DNA from: Gordionus sp. m RMFG-2023
Taxonomy: Eukaryota > Nematomorpha > Gordioida > Chordodea > Parachordodidae
DNA: 64,000 bases
Direction: 5' to 3'
Assembly: GCF_954871325.1 (NCBI RefSeq)
Contig: NC_088775.1
Coordinates: 37,611,561 to 37,675,560, forward strand
The notes below the pieces were generated by a model that saw nothing but the letters and a program-made list of their open reading frames with translations, ran no database searches and was not told the origin of the DNA. Positions 34,316 through 45,821 of the stretch are shown here, one piece after another. The position numbers were made by a program, and so were the translations under genes. Within the stretch, counting starts at the first letter, position 1; each line of letters opens with the position of its first letter.

Positions 34316-34629
34316 CATGATATACTTAAAACTTAATTTAATATAATTGAAAAGTTAAATTTTGATAATATCTCATTTTTTGACTTTTCCGTCTAAATTC
34401 CAATATTTAAAAAATTTAAATTAATTTTTTTTATTGAGAAAAACTCATATTTTAATTTACATAAATATAATTTTTTTTAACTTAATTATCATCTTATATA
34501 GGGAAATAGGAGACAAGCAATAATTTTCTATTTATACTTTTTATTAATAAGTAACTATAAATCAATATATCACGAGTAAAAAATATAAATTATTTATAAT
34601 ATATTTAATTGCACGAAATATGGGAAATA

Positions 34630-36081
34630 GCTTTTAAATATATTAAAGAATCCGACAATCCGTAATTTGAAACACAAATCTGAATTCGTCTTTTTATATC
34701 TTCATATTTCTTTGATAAGTACGGTGTTGTTCCCATCACGACTTGAAGATATAGAGCTTTATGTTTCTGCATATCTTTTTGTATCCCATCTAAAAATTTC
34801 CATAGTGTTGGATGAGAACATTGGTATAGGGATTGAATTCCATAGTGCCACCCTTCAACACAATTTGTTGTTCGGGCGACACCTACTAACGTGGAATTGT
34901 GTTTATTCCATAGTCTTACATTATATAAAGGCGCTGCAAAGTTATTTCGTTGCCCTATAAATATAAAAATTTATAATAAAAAAAATATTTTTTTACTGGG
35001 ATTTCTACGTCCTCGGATATAGGTTTTCTCAAAGTAGGAAATTAGCTCAGATGAGCCATTCAATTCACCAAATATTTCTGCCAAAGTATCAAATGAGTTT
35101 CCAACATCATCCTCTGGGACATATGCAAGAGCCGATAAACACCTACTATACAATCGAAAGTCGTCATTCGACTCATACATCTCTTTTAATCCCAAATCGT
35201 TTATTTTTCTATTAACGCTCTCATTTAGATGAAAATAACATCCAAGGATATCTGCGAGTGGATACCCAGCTCTAAACGCATTTATCGGTGCCTGTTCGAA
35301 ATCCACCAATATTTTCCTCGGAAGCGCCCCTGGTAGTAATTGTTTCAGCTCCTATAATAAAATTTAAATTACATCTCTTAAAATATATAATATGATTACT
35401 TTTATCATCCTTGCATATGTATGCGCCGTTTTATTTGGTAATAAGCAATATATACCAACAGGATTCGCGCCCGGTGCAATTTGAAAGTGGATGGTATATA
35501 AAGTTGGAAGAATATTTCAGGTACAATTTTAAAGGTACCATCACATATCCATATATCCGATCTTGATAATCCTTCGAGTAGTTCGTCCGTGCTCAACATT
35601 ATAAATCTTAAATTATCATCTGGCCCAGAATCGTATTTGAGCATATCCCTGTAACATTCCGGATATAAGAAAGTGAGATCCTTAGGGATAGGAGGCAATA
35701 TAATGGTAGAGATCGATTTTTTATGCCTTTGTAAGGAAGGGCAGACTTATTTGGCATAACCATCAAGGTATTATTATCATAATTTAACAATGTTGTTGCA
35801 TGGACCAAAGAAGGACTAGAATATTCACTTAATTTGGATTTCATTTCTGATATTGCTTTTCCTACATAAGATTTTGAAATGTTACCCTCATGAGTATGAT
35901 CAAGAGGACCTTTTAAGATATCATTCAATTTTGTTGTAATAAAAGAATGGCATTTTAGAGATTTATATTTGGCGCATCTCCAGCATATTGATTCATTTTT
36001 ATTTGTCCTAAATTTAGTATATTCGTAATTTTGATATAAAAGGGTAGGTTTATTTTTCGATGTAAATCTTAATTCAAACAT
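34630..36081 (-). pseudogene. MULE transposase with FLYWCH zinc finger
   Basis: The N-terminus (36081-35710) is a FLYWCH-type zinc finger: Phe/Leu/Tyr pattern 'LLYQNYEYTKFRTNK', 'ICWRCAKYKSLKCHSFITTK' and closing 'DHTHEG'. The MULE DDE core follows: 'SDIWICDGTFKIVPEIFFQL' (first catalytic Asp, about 35560), 'ILVDFEQAPINAFRAGYP' (second Asp, about 35300) with 'GCYFHLNESVNRKI', and 'RTTNCVEGWHYGIQS' (Glu, about 34850), ending 'HPTLWKFLDGIQKDMQKH' around 34770. The three acidic residues are all present. Frame changes near 35690, 35350-35400 and 34965 may be short introns (AT-rich with possible splice ends) or frameshifts. The encoded protein would be about 460 residues. Confidence 0.85.
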
Positions 36082-36936
36082 TATAATTAATAAAAAAAAT
36101 ATTCTTTAATATATAATAATATAGAAAATTGAGGTATATATAGAAAAAAAAATATTATTATATTTATGGGTAAATACAAAACCTGAATTTGTACAAATTA
36201 TAAATCTTTGTGAAAAAACGATTAGCTTAAAAAATATCAATAGATAAACACATTAATTTAAGTGTAGTGTTTTATTGATTTATAGTTACTTATTAATAAA
36301 AAGTATAAATAGAAAATTATTGCTTATGTCTCCTGTTTCCCTATATAAGATGATAATTAAGTTTAAAAAAATTATATTTATGTAAATTAAAATATGAAAT
36401 ACAAAAAAAATTAATTTAAATTTTTTAAATATTGAAATTTAGACAGAAAAGTCAAAAAATGAGATATTAACAAAATTTTATTTTTTCAAATATTAAATTA
36501 AGTTTTAAGTATATCATGATAAAGTGTGGCGTTAACAAAAAAAAATTAATTTAAATTTTTTAAATATTGAAATTTAGACGGAAAAGTCAAAAAATGAGAT
36601 ATTATCATAATTTTATTTTTTCAAATATATTAAATTAAGTTTTAAGTATATCATGATAAAGTGTCGCGTTAACATAAAAAATTAATTTAAATTTTTAAAT
36701 ATTGGAATTTAGATGGAAAAGTCAAAAAATGAGATATTATCAAAATTTAACTTATCAAATATATAAAATTAAGTTTTAAGTAATGATGAAAGTCAAAAAA
36801 TGAGATATTATCAAAATTTAACTTTTCAAATATATAAAATTAAGTTTTAAGTATATCATGATGAAAGTCAAAAAATGAGATATTATCAAAATTTAACTTT
36901 TCAATTATAATAAATTAAGTTTTAAGTATATCATGA

Positions 36937-37132
36937 TAAAATGTCGCGTGATAAAGTGTCGCGTTATCAAATGGCTGAGTGATAAAGTGTCGTCGTGATA
37001 AATTGTCGTCGTGATAAAGTGTCGTCATGATAAAGTGTCGTCGTGATAAAGTGTCGTCGTGATAAAGTGTCGTCATGAAAAAGTGTCGCATGATAAAGTG
37101 TCGCATGATAAAGTGTCGTGTGATAAAATGTC
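36937..37132 (-). repeat. MULE right TIR array
   Basis: The inverted partner of 34012-34315, with about 12 units and the same two unit types in the same outward order (15-bp, 16-bp block, 15-bp). The number of units differs between ends, as expected from slippage. Confidence 0.9.
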
Positions 37133-37639
37133 GCTAGGCGTATTATGTATATATAATTGGGCAAATTTAGGTGTTTCCCCTAATGTTGGTAGGAGTGAAT
37201 CAATGCGATGATGAACCTGTCCATTAATTTGAAAGGTATAATTACCTGATCACGAATTGGATAAATTATTATTTATATTAACTACTAGTGAAGTGAATGA
37301 CAGTGGAGAATTATATGCTCTTATGTTTATTAAAATGTGGGATGATGAACAATGATCCCCGGTAAATAAACGTAATAAATTTGGTGGTAATTGAGAAATT
37401 TTAAATAAAATTACCTTCCCATTCAAGCAACATGTAGAAAACTGAATATTTCTACATGAGCTTTTTGATAATTTTTCTCCATTCCACATTTTAGCATTGC
37501 AGAAGGCGCATATTTCTGTCATGTTTCCGATATCTAATATAGGTGAGTGGTGGTCATCAAATATATGTCGAAATATGCATGGTAGAGGTGCCATAGGGAA
37601 GGTGGTAGTGGTTATAGAAATATCAGTTGAAGGTATCTG

Positions 37640-38660
37640 GGTGAATATAAAATAAACCTATATATAAAACATTAAAAACCTGCAGGGGAGTTAATATCAG
37701 GCGTAGATCCTTATTATCCTGCATACCTGTAATTCTAGAATGTGTAAGGCGTTTGTTGAGTCGCCATTTTTTTCTTTGCTTACCTTTTAGAAATATCATG
37801 TTTTGTAGCTATGTAAGGGATCAAGTTTGGGTTAACCTAAAAAAATAAGGAAATCAGGCAAATATATAAAACATTATTATTGAAATAAAACAAACATTAA
37901 AATACTGTACTGAACTTGCAAAGGGGTCAATATATGCATATCTCTAGTAGTTGGGAGGCTATCATCAAAAAATAAAATTTATCTAGTTGGAGACTTATCA
38001 AGACTATCATGTTTTTCTGAACATTTATTTTGTATGATTATTAATGGTAGATATATCAATATTTAAACAATTATAAGGAGAAAATAAAGCAGGGTTTGTT
38101 ATCTAAAGTAAAAACAAATAAAAAAATTTAAAAAAATGAATGCGTTAAACTTGCAGAGGAGTCAAGATTAGGATCAACTCCCTAGAAATAGTGCGAATAT
38201 CAGCAGAAGCTAAAATATATGTATTCTAAAAAATAAAAAAATATAAGAACATTTATGCCTTTTTAGTATATATATATATATACACTAACTTTTTTATGTG
38301 TTGTTAGTATATTTTGCTGGTATTCACAATTCCTATAGCTATTCTTTTGTTGATTGACCTGCCATCATTTTCTTTCATTAATGATGGATAAATCACCATC
38401 TGTACAATCATTAAATGAGGTTAAGACAGGGTTTGTTATCTAAAATAAAAACAAAAGAATAATTTAAAAAATATAAATGCATTGAACCTGAAGAGGAGTC
38501 AATATAAGGTTAAACTCCCTAGAAATAGTGGGAATATCATCAGAAGCTAAAATAGATGTATTCTAAAATATAAAAATATATAAGAACATTTATGCATTTA
38601 TATATATATATATGGCTAACTTTATTTTGCGTTCTTGGTAGATTTTATAAGGCCTCACGA
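37640..38660 (-). repeat. Repeated exon-like units upstream of Helitron gene
   Basis: On the - strand a ~330-bp unit occurs at about 38375-38600 and 38035-38370, with a further partial unit beyond the hAT at 42300-42470. Each contains an open stretch reading like 'LASDDIPTISREFNLILTPL' closing in CTTCAG or TGCAAG and followed by an AT-rich ~50-bp segment ending TTTTAG, then 'ITNPVLTSFNDCTDGDLSII'. This looks like small exons with ~50-bp introns of GT...AG form. A related piece ('INKRLASSRVTGSQNN' type) lies at 29370-29540. They may be N-terminal Helitron exons that have been tandemly duplicated. Confidence 0.4.
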
Positions 38661-38810
38661 TCCCTAGTCAAGGTTGCCAGGTCAAAATTTTCAAATTGCG
38701 GGAGAAATTTGGTATTTTGGAGGAGAAATATAAAAATTGCTAAAAAGAATTTTTTTTCAGCCGGGATTTTGAATTGACTTAACAATCCGCCTATTATTTT
38801 TTATAATTGT

Positions 38811-39008
38811 GTTGTGATGATTTAATGAAACATATTGACGATTAAATTCAAACCCATTCATATAAAATTATAATATTTGCTAAAATATCAAAAGGAATAA
38901 TAAAAGAAATTTCAATAATTCTTTGTCTATATTTTAATTATTTTTGCAAAGATTTATATGAATGGGTTTTAATTTAATCGTCAATATGTTTCATCAAATC
39001 ATCACAAC
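38811..39008. repeat. ~62-bp inverted repeat inside hAT
   Basis: The sequence 'tgtgttgtgatgattt...cattcatataaa' (38811-38872) is repeated as its complement at 38945-39008 with few differences, separated by about 72 bp. It could form a long hairpin. At 39283-39297 the complement of CGTGATACGTGATAA occurs, matching the head of the 747 element but not its body. Confidence 0.75.
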
Positions 39009-39369
39009 ACAGTATATAAATACAAAGTCGGTAACTATTTTTCAAAATAAAATAACATCTTGATTTATTAAAATATATTAATTTATTTAAAAAAACCAAA
39101 GATATTTTTTAAATATAAAAGAATGTAAACGATAAAATTTTATAAAAAAACAAACGATTTAATTTTACAATGTAAAAATATATTTTAGGCGAATGTCCCG
39201 CAAAAGGACCGCAATTGGAAATCTAATCTACCGTGTATGTGTGTGTATAACCTTATAGGGATAGGCTCTTAATTATCACGTATCACGTTTAAATATATAA
39301 TAAGGTAATATTGTACTCATTTCAATGATAATTATTTTATTTACTAAAGTTCAATGACATTATTATAAT

Positions 39370-40290
39370 CAGTGGGGGGTGTATCAACATCCATTGCAAA
39401 ACAAAAATATTCTCCAAAAATAAGAAATAATACAGATGCATCTACAGTTGCGGCAATTGTAATCACTTATCTTGTAGTACAACATTCACAGAGCTACTTA
39501 TCATTGCAATATGGGTAGAATCGTTTCCCCATAATATTTAATGACTCCAAGATAAATGAAAACTTTACCTGTAGAACAAAAATGAGCAGGAATATCATCA
39601 ATGTTTTAGAACCTGAATCCGGGAGGTCAATTCTTGACGATTTGAAATATGGGCATACATATGCAATTCTAACAGATGCATCTAATAAGGGAAATATTCT
39701 TGATCCTCCGCTATTTCAACAAAATTAAGGTCGTTTAAATAAAACTATTAAATTTTTTCCCCTCAAATAGTGAAAATTCCAAAGTCATAGCTAACCATAT
39801 AATGGTAAATATAGCAGATTCGGGATTATCAATTAATTGCATGTCAGCTTTCTGATCTGATAATGCTTCAGTGAATTTGGGAAAAACCAGAGTGTATTTA
39901 AAGAATTGAGTCAGCACAATGTTGGTTGCGATATGTTATAATACCCGCCATAGATAGAATTTTAAAATTTTATAAACCTTTAAAAAAATATTTCTTAAAT
40001 AAAGATTATAAAAGCTGTCCTAACATTTTGAAAATTTTTTTCAATAATGAATGACAGAGGTATATTTAGGAATGATTTCACATGTAGGAAATCTACTACA
40101 TGATGTTAATGTGCAGTTGCAATCAGAAGAATCTTAACAAAGATTCACAAAATTACGCTGCAGATGTGTTCATCTTTACAGTTAAAATTGACAATAAATT
40201 TTATGGCGCCATTGCTAAAACTATATAAAATGTTCAAATATTTTAAAAATACCGATAGACATTGATGTCTTGTTTGAGGAGATAGGAATG
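39370..40290 (+). pseudogene. hAT transposase, inverted second copy
   Basis: The + strand is the counterpart of 40750-41945. For example 'gcatgtcagctttctgatctgataatgc' near 39840 corresponds to the complement of 41520-41545, and 'agacattgatgtcttgtttgagg' near 40257 to the complement of 40760-40785. It lacks the C-terminal block and is more decayed than the - strand copy. A hAT copy in opposite orientation, or an internal inversion-duplication, would explain it. Confidence 0.75.
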
Positions 40291-40429
40291 CTCTCTGTTT
40301 TTGATTTACAATGTAAAAAATATATTTATTTTATAAAAATATATAAATAAAATTTATTTAATATAAAAAAAATATGGAAAATTAAATATTTATAATGTTA
40401 ATTATATTTTATTTTAGATATAAATAATA

Positions 40430-41945
40430 AAACTAAACGTTTACCGTCGTTATTAAGATATTTATAAAATTCCTGGCATGACATATTAGAAATTTGTTTA
40501 ACCATTACCATTAGCTCGGCCTCTAATGTTGTTAAAGCAATCCGATTTCTCTCCTTTTTCCAGGCAATCCTCATCAGGCTAAAAATGCGCTTGGATGAGG
40601 CATTAGAATGAGGTAAGGAGAAGACATACTCGCCTATTTTTTCTAAGGATGGGGATTTTTTGTTATTACGAAAAAGTTCAAGCCATTTCTCCTCTGCTTT
40701 TAGACCATCTAATTTAAGTATTTTGGCGAATCATAAAAAATAGAGAGAATTACGATCTCCTCAAACAAGACATCAATGTCTATCGGTATTTTTAATTATT
40801 TATTAAATTACAAATGATCCAAGGTCATAATATTTATATATGTGTTATTAAAATCAAATTTTGATTGTAAATATTCTAAAATTGTCTTAATAAAAATATC
40901 TGCTTCATTTAAAAATGTATTAATTAGAGTATTATTCATTTTAATATAATATTTTTAGCAATAGCGCCATAAAATTTATTATCAATTTTTAACTGTAGAG
41001 ATGAACAGAGCTGTAGAATGATTTTGTGAATCTTTATTAATAAAGAATATTCTGATTGCAACTAAATATTAACTGCATGAAGTAGATTTCCAAAATGTGA
41101 AACTAATCCTAAATATGCTTCTGCCATTTCATACTCGTAAAAATTTTTTAAAATTTTAGGAGAGCTTTTAAAATCTTTATTTAATAAGTATTTTTTTAAG
41201 GGTTTGTAAAATTTTAAAATTAAATCAATGGCAGGTACTAATGACAACCACCTGATAGAAAAGTATCGCAACAACTCACACCATCCCAAGTCAGACCACT
41301 CCACCAACACTTTTAATTCATTAACTCTTTAATTGATGAACTAAATTTGTTAAAACATTTCATCACAATTATTTCGACATCCACAGATAGTACATTCATT
41401 GCCTTCTTGCAAGAATTATGTAGTATATGGCATATACAGCCAATTGGTATTAATAAGTCATTATTGTGCTGCCTCAATTTGGTAAATACACTTTGGTTTT
41501 TGCCAAAATTTACAGAGGCATTATCAGCGCAGCTGACATGCAAATTATTGATAACCCTGAATCAGCTATATTTACCATTATGTGGTTAGTTTCATCGTTA
41601 GATTTTCACTATCCGAAGAAAACAATTTTAACAGTTTTATTGAAATGTTTTTATTCTTGTTGAAATAGCGAAAGATCAAGGGAAATATTTTAATATTTTC
41701 CTTTTTAGATGCATCTGTTTGTGATAGCCTTGCTCTTGTTCTACCACAAGTAAGGTTTGCACTTATATTGGAGTCGTTAAATATCATGGGAAAAAGATTC
41801 GACCCACATTGTGATGATATAGCTCTGTGAATGTTGAACTACATGATAGGTGTATACGATTTCCGCAGCTGTAGTTGCATCTGTATTATTTATTATTTTT
41901 GGAGAATATTTTTGTAATGCAATCGATGTTGATATACTCCCCTGT
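40430..41945 (-). pseudogene. hAT transposase, - strand arm
   Basis: Read from high to low coordinate: 41543-41313 has 'SCADNASVNFGKNQSVFTKL' and 'LIPIGCICHILHNSCKKA' (family form GCPAHIxHNxxxxA), 41310-41062 has 'LLRYFSIRWLSLVPAIDLIL' (family form TRWLSL), and 40740-40440 gives the C-terminal dimerisation part 'EYVFSLPHSNASSKRIFSLM', 'AWKKERNRIALTTLEAEL'. These are typical of hAT transposases related to BED-finger proteins. Interrupted by stops and shifts between blocks. Confidence 0.8.
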
Positions 41946-43350
41946 ACTGACTTATATGAATGAAATGATGTTGATTTATTATTGGATAAAAATAAAACAG
42001 GATAGAAAGAAATTTACAAACTAGACATATTTTTCGAATAAATATTTAAAATTTATTTTAAAATATAAAAATAATCAATTACTGTCTCTCAAAATTATTA
42101 TTTATATATTAAAAATGTTATATACATTTTTAAAAAAATTGCAGGAGAAATTAAAAAATTGCGGTAGATTTTTGCGGGAGATTTTCAATTGCGGTAGTTT
42201 TGTGAGAGAGAGATGTCTGCGTGTAAACTAAAAAATTGGGTGAGTCTCCCGCTGATGGGGGGAGACATGGCAACCCTGTCCCTAGCGCGTTTCATTTTTT
42301 AATTGACCTGCCATCTTTTTATTTTATTAATGACGAATAAATCACCACCTGTACAATCATTAAGTGAGGTTAAGACAGGGCTTGTTATCTAAAATATAAA
42401 CAAAAGAATAATTTTAAAAAATAAATACATTGAACCTGATGAGGAGTCAATATACCACTTGTACAATCAAGTATAAGCATTTTTAGTATATATAGATGAA
42501 TAACTTTGTATATTTTATTGGGCTTCACATCATATGACCCAGTATAATTTTTTTGCTTGAATATGAGTTGAATTAAGAATTGAATGATATTTATTTTTTG
42601 ATTAACCCAGCTTTCGGCTGGAGTGTGTATTCTGAGGTAGGGAAATAAGAGAAATTTTAATGGAAAGAAAATAGGGAAATTAAAAGGGAAAGGAAGGTAA
42701 AGATAAAGAAAAAGAAAATTAAAAAGTGAAGATAGGAAAGGGAAATTTTGAGAAAGGGGAAGATAATAAAAGAAATTAAAAGGGAAAGAAAGGAAAAGAG
42801 AATTTTAGTATTTTTTAAATTTTGATTTTTACCATATTATTTGAGACTGTTGTTAAAATAATGAATGTTAGTGATATCTTTAGTAGGGATACATATGTTG
42901 TAAGCATAGCATAATCAGTATACATTTTGTATGTTACTGAAAACTATTCTTTGAGTTAAAATATATATCTTTATAAAAATATTAACATAAGACTAACATT
43001 TAACATTAAAAAATCCCAATATAGGTTCAAGCCTACAATAACTGGGAAAAATATCCAAGCATCCAAGATCTTAATATTTAAAAAGATTTTCTCAAGCCCA
43101 CCTCAATCCCTAATAATTTTGAAACCAAGCCCAGAGATATTAAATTTATAATTAATGAAGGGGAAATATCTGATTTACCAATTAGTCTACGGGTAAAATA
43201 TATTACTTTATAAAAATAATAACATAAGACTACCATTTAACATTAAAAAATTCCAATATAGGTTTAATTTTGAGAAATATTTTTTAAGCCCAGTCCAACC
43301 CATATAAAGAGAATCATGACAAAATAATGTCTGCCCTTATATGTGAAGAG

Positions 43351-44030
43351 AAATTCAGTTTAATTTAACTTAATTTAATAGACTTATAATATTTAAAATT
43401 TTCAAAACAGGGAAATGTGATTGAATAAGACAATTTATATGAAGTAGTTTCTTGAAATTTTGTGATATTTAGTGATGCAGTGAAAGTAAGTGTTAAAGAG
43501 TAACCCAGTTTACATTGGTAATAATGTTTTTGAACCACATAAGATCAACCTGCATTCAAATTTCCTATTTTTTTAATTAACACTTTCTTGATTAAATTTA
43601 CACAACGCTTTAACTTAATTAAAGATTCTTATTCTTAATTTATAAAGTAGATAAAATAATTAGTATAATTAACTTAATTTAATATTCTTATTTAAATATT
43701 TAAACTTCAGAAAACAAACAGATATAAGTAAATAAGGCAATTATAAGGATTAGATGCCTGAAAATGAAGAGTATGGAGTGAAAAGTGTAAGTGATATGTA
43801 AGTATTAAAAGAGTATATATCTTTTCTTTTTTTTAAAAGAATTTAGCTTAATTTAATAATCTCTTCTTCTAATATTTAACTTATGAAATCTGTGAAAAGG
43901 AAACTTTGATTAAGTGTGTTTTAGAGTGCCCTTATTTAGAGAATTTTTTTAAATAACTGGCCGATTTCAGGAATTCAATTAAAATGATGAACTTGTTGAA
44001 CCGTCCAAGCAGTATTATTTATAGTTCTAA
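43351..44030. other. No recognisable features
   Basis: AT-rich DNA with loosely repeated 'tttaacttaatttaata' segments (near 43370, 43620, 43680, 43860). No gene seen. 42610-42830 before it is purine-rich (ggaaagaaaggaaaag). Confidence 0.5.
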
Positions 44031-44033
44031 ATC

Positions 44034-44130
44034 GCTAAAAGTAATAATCGCTAAAAGTAATAATCGCTAAAAGTAATAATCGCTAAAAGTAATAATCGCT
44101 AAAAGTAATAATCGCTAAAAATAATAAAAA
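44034..44130 (+). repeat. 16-bp tandem repeat, six copies
   Basis: Units of AAAGTAATAATCGCTA in a head-to-tail run; related 'tcgctaaaagtaataatgtcg' recurs once near 44215 after a ~165-bp partial duplication ('acttgttgaacc...gcagtat'). Microsatellite-like; no spacers, so not a CRISPR. Confidence 0.85.
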
Positions 44131-44394
44131 ATATAATATATTTAAAAATAAATTCAAGGAAAATAATTAACTTGTTGAACCATCGTCCAAGCAGTATTTT
44201 TTATAGTTCTAAATTGCTAAAAGTAATAATGTCGAAAAATTGGCAGGATCATTTGTTTGTATAAAATAAATAAATAAAATCAACAAATAAAAAAAATAAA
44301 AATAAATACGTACCGATGACATGACGTAGCGATGAGATAACGTCACGATGTATAGTGAGGACATCGGAAAATTATAATATAGATTATAAATTAA

Positions 44395-44764
44395 AAAAAA
44401 AAATACTCACTTTATAAAAAATTATATTTGATAATTTATATTATTTAGTAATTTTATGGATATATTATTAATAATTATAATACATTCACTTTTGTCTTAA
44501 GACTACTCTTTGGCTTATATTCCATTTCTTAAAAAGCATTTTTGGTTCATTTTTTGATATATAAATGCTTTTATCCAAAAATGTATAAATTATGATGAAT
44601 AGTTTTATAAAATAATATCAATTTTAACATTCTTTCTTTAAAATTATTGTTAGTGGGGGGGGGGAGGACTATGGGGGTTATTTTTTATTATATTCACAAA
44701 AAGTGATAAATTTCTGAAGGGAAGGAGAATTTCCCCTTGCCTCCCCCTTCTGGCTACGCCTATG
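44395..44764 (+). mobile_element. hAT-type MITE copy C (right part)
   Basis: About 85-90% similar to 1232-1622, including 'tactcactttataaaaaattatattt', 'ccatttcttaaaaagcatttttggtt' and the C-rich right end finishing GGCTACGCCTATG. Non-coding. Confidence 0.65.
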
Positions 44765-44766
44765 AT

Positions 44767-45428
44767 CAGGGTCTACGTGTCAGAATTTTTATTGGAAGCA
44801 AATCCCCCTCACTTAAAAAACTTCTGCCCACCCCTTTAAAAATTTTTTGTCACCCTTGATGGCGATATTTCCACGTAATTATATATTTTTAATTATAATG
44901 GTACTTCTTTCATAGATTTAAACAAGAATAACTTAAATTATTTTAGCATAACTACTAACTATCAAAATATTGTGAATTTAAATGAGTTAATTTTTAAAAT
45001 ATGGATTCTATTTAAAAATCCCCTCATTTACTATGAATTCATTATTATAGTTTTTTGGCATGAATATGAGTTTGCTGAGAATGTACAACCCTTTTAAAGA
45101 AGAAAGATTTATTTGAAAATAATGTCTATGATTGTGTGCAATATATTGATTTGATATATGTTTAGCAATATTATTCTATTATTATAAGAGTATAATAAAT
45201 ATATTAATACAACAATATATTTTGCTCTATTTTATTTAAAAATTTAATAGATAAGCCCCCAATAAATTTACCCTCCCCCCCACCCCATAATAATGTCTAC
45301 CCACCTCAAAAAAATTGAATGCAAAAAAGGGTCAAAGGCCACCAAATTGGGGGGTATGGGGGCGAAGCCCTCCATAATTTTTTTTTTAGCTGAGCCCCCT
45401 GAGATGGTAAAGGCTAGCGACGTCCCTG
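44767..45428. mobile_element. hAT-type MITE, 662 bp
   Basis: Right end, inverted, is CAGGGACGTCGCTAGCC, a classic hAT terminus; left end CAGGGTCTACGTGTCAG shares its first bases. Flanking octamers CCTATGAT and CCTAAGTT agree at 6 of 8 positions. The right part has the 'gggggcgaagccctcc' tail found in other family members here. Non-coding; its left end abuts MITE copy C. Confidence 0.55.
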
Positions 45429-45821
45429 CCTAAGTTATCAGAGCCTTGTCTGATTGAGAGTCATAATATGAAAACAGAATTCGCGTTAGAGAACACCACT
45501 CTTGAGGAAATAATCAATATTGACATAATTTATGATGAAAAATATTAATATTATTGTAATCATAACAACATTAATTACGCTAAAATTTAAGAATCATGTA
45601 AAATTAAATTTTTTATCAAGAAAAAAACGTAAATATCTATTACTCTGAACATTTTATTTAGGTGTAAAATTATATACAACATTCTTTAACATTTCTAATT
45701 ATAATATTTATTTTATGTTATACTAATTTGAACAAACAATTATTTTTTAAAATAAATATTTTTTAATTCAAATAAACAAATTTCATTACTACCTATCATT
45801 TCCTTCGAGTGCATCTGAAAT
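45429..45821 (+). promoter_or_regulatory. RPS5 upstream region
   Basis: 393 bp of AT-rich DNA between the hAT MITE and the RPS5 start. The only candidate signal is the pyrimidine-rich 'ctatcatttccttcg' at about 45792-45806, which could be the transcription start of a TOP-type transcript. No TATA box stands out from the AT background. Confidence 0.35.

Larger units (their letters stand above)
34003..37140 (-). mobile_element. MULE with FLYWCH transposase, inserted in Helitron
   Basis: Target duplication TATTATGT (33995-34002 and 37141-37148; the ninth base differs, G versus A). Both ends are arrays of 15-16-bp units with CACGCGACACTTTAT or CACGACGACACTTTAT on the left and their complement on the right, preceded by short unique tips (ATTTGGAGTCAC, CGCCTAGCGACA). 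An AT-rich repeat of ~120 bp (36410-36930, 4-5 copies; one inverted copy at 34320-34440) lies next to the arrays. The Helitron reading frame continues across the excised site, which fixes both borders. Length 3.14 kb. Confidence 0.9.
30345..37612 (-). pseudogene. Helitron Rep-helicase (interrupted)
   Basis: From N to C: a Cys-rich domain at 37594-37250 ('EICAFCNAKMWNGEKL', 'FSTCCLNGKVILF'), continuing 'YTFQINGQVHHRIDSLLP' to 37149. After the MULE it resumes at 33994 ('NSINEIENRHNQVPFLDRCL'), then the Helitron N-domain with 'FNKYVTCREYYAYRFMVRQ', 'FTGGPRHMHQLYQDAMDIV', the HUH motif in 'GLPHCHMYLIL' (about 33090), and the paired-tyrosine motif 'YLYKYCYKGHDR' (about 32660). The Pif1-like helicase follows with Walker A 'GPGGTGKS' (about 31640) and C-terminal 'VMTVNKAQGQTMSWHLLPH' and 'LYVAMSRV' (about 30480-30540). 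At least five frameshifts or stops split it, near 33600, 32850, 32230, 31430 and 30990 among others. Confidence 0.9.
38669..42278 (-). mobile_element. hAT element with inverted internal arms
   Basis: Ends are CAAGGTTGCCA and, inverted, CAGGGTTGCCA; the duplication is TCCCTAGT (38661-38668) and TCCCTAGC (42279-42286). Subterminal 'aaattgcgggaga' motifs recur at both ends. Inside, 39370-40290 is an inverted, diverged copy of 40750-41945, so the same transposase region is present twice head to head. A separate inverted pair lies at 38811-38872 and 38945-39008. Total 3.6 kb. Inserted in the 5' part of the Helitron. Confidence 0.85.
28718..43350 (-). mobile_element. Large Helitron with nested MULE and hAT
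   Basis: The 3' end (low coordinate, - strand) is hairpin CCCGTCA/TGACGGG near 28730-28746, a short spacer and CTAG at 28718-28721, next to T: a canonical Helitron terminus. Coding sequence for the Rep-helicase runs from about 37612 to 30345. The 5' end is not certain; a diverged repeat shared by 28955-29150 and 42960-43330 brackets the element, so I place the limit near 43.3 kb. A MULE at 34003-37140 and a hAT at 38669-42278 are inserted in it. Without them it would be roughly 7.9 kb. Frameshifts show that it is inactive. Confidence 0.65.

Noticed and set aside
34001-34336. Reading frames of 111 and 62 codons full of HFITR/TLYHA repeats
   Set aside because: They are translations of the 15-16-bp MULE terminal arrays; the same applies to 36915-37164, 7400-7615 and 8092-8460.
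34667-34960. 97-codon + strand frame
   Set aside because: The - strand of the same bases encodes the C-terminal MULE transposase with VEGWH, which explains the openness.
44034-44130. CRISPR-like short regular repeat
   Set aside because: The 16-bp units are contiguous with no spacers and the genome is eukaryotic, so it is a microsatellite.
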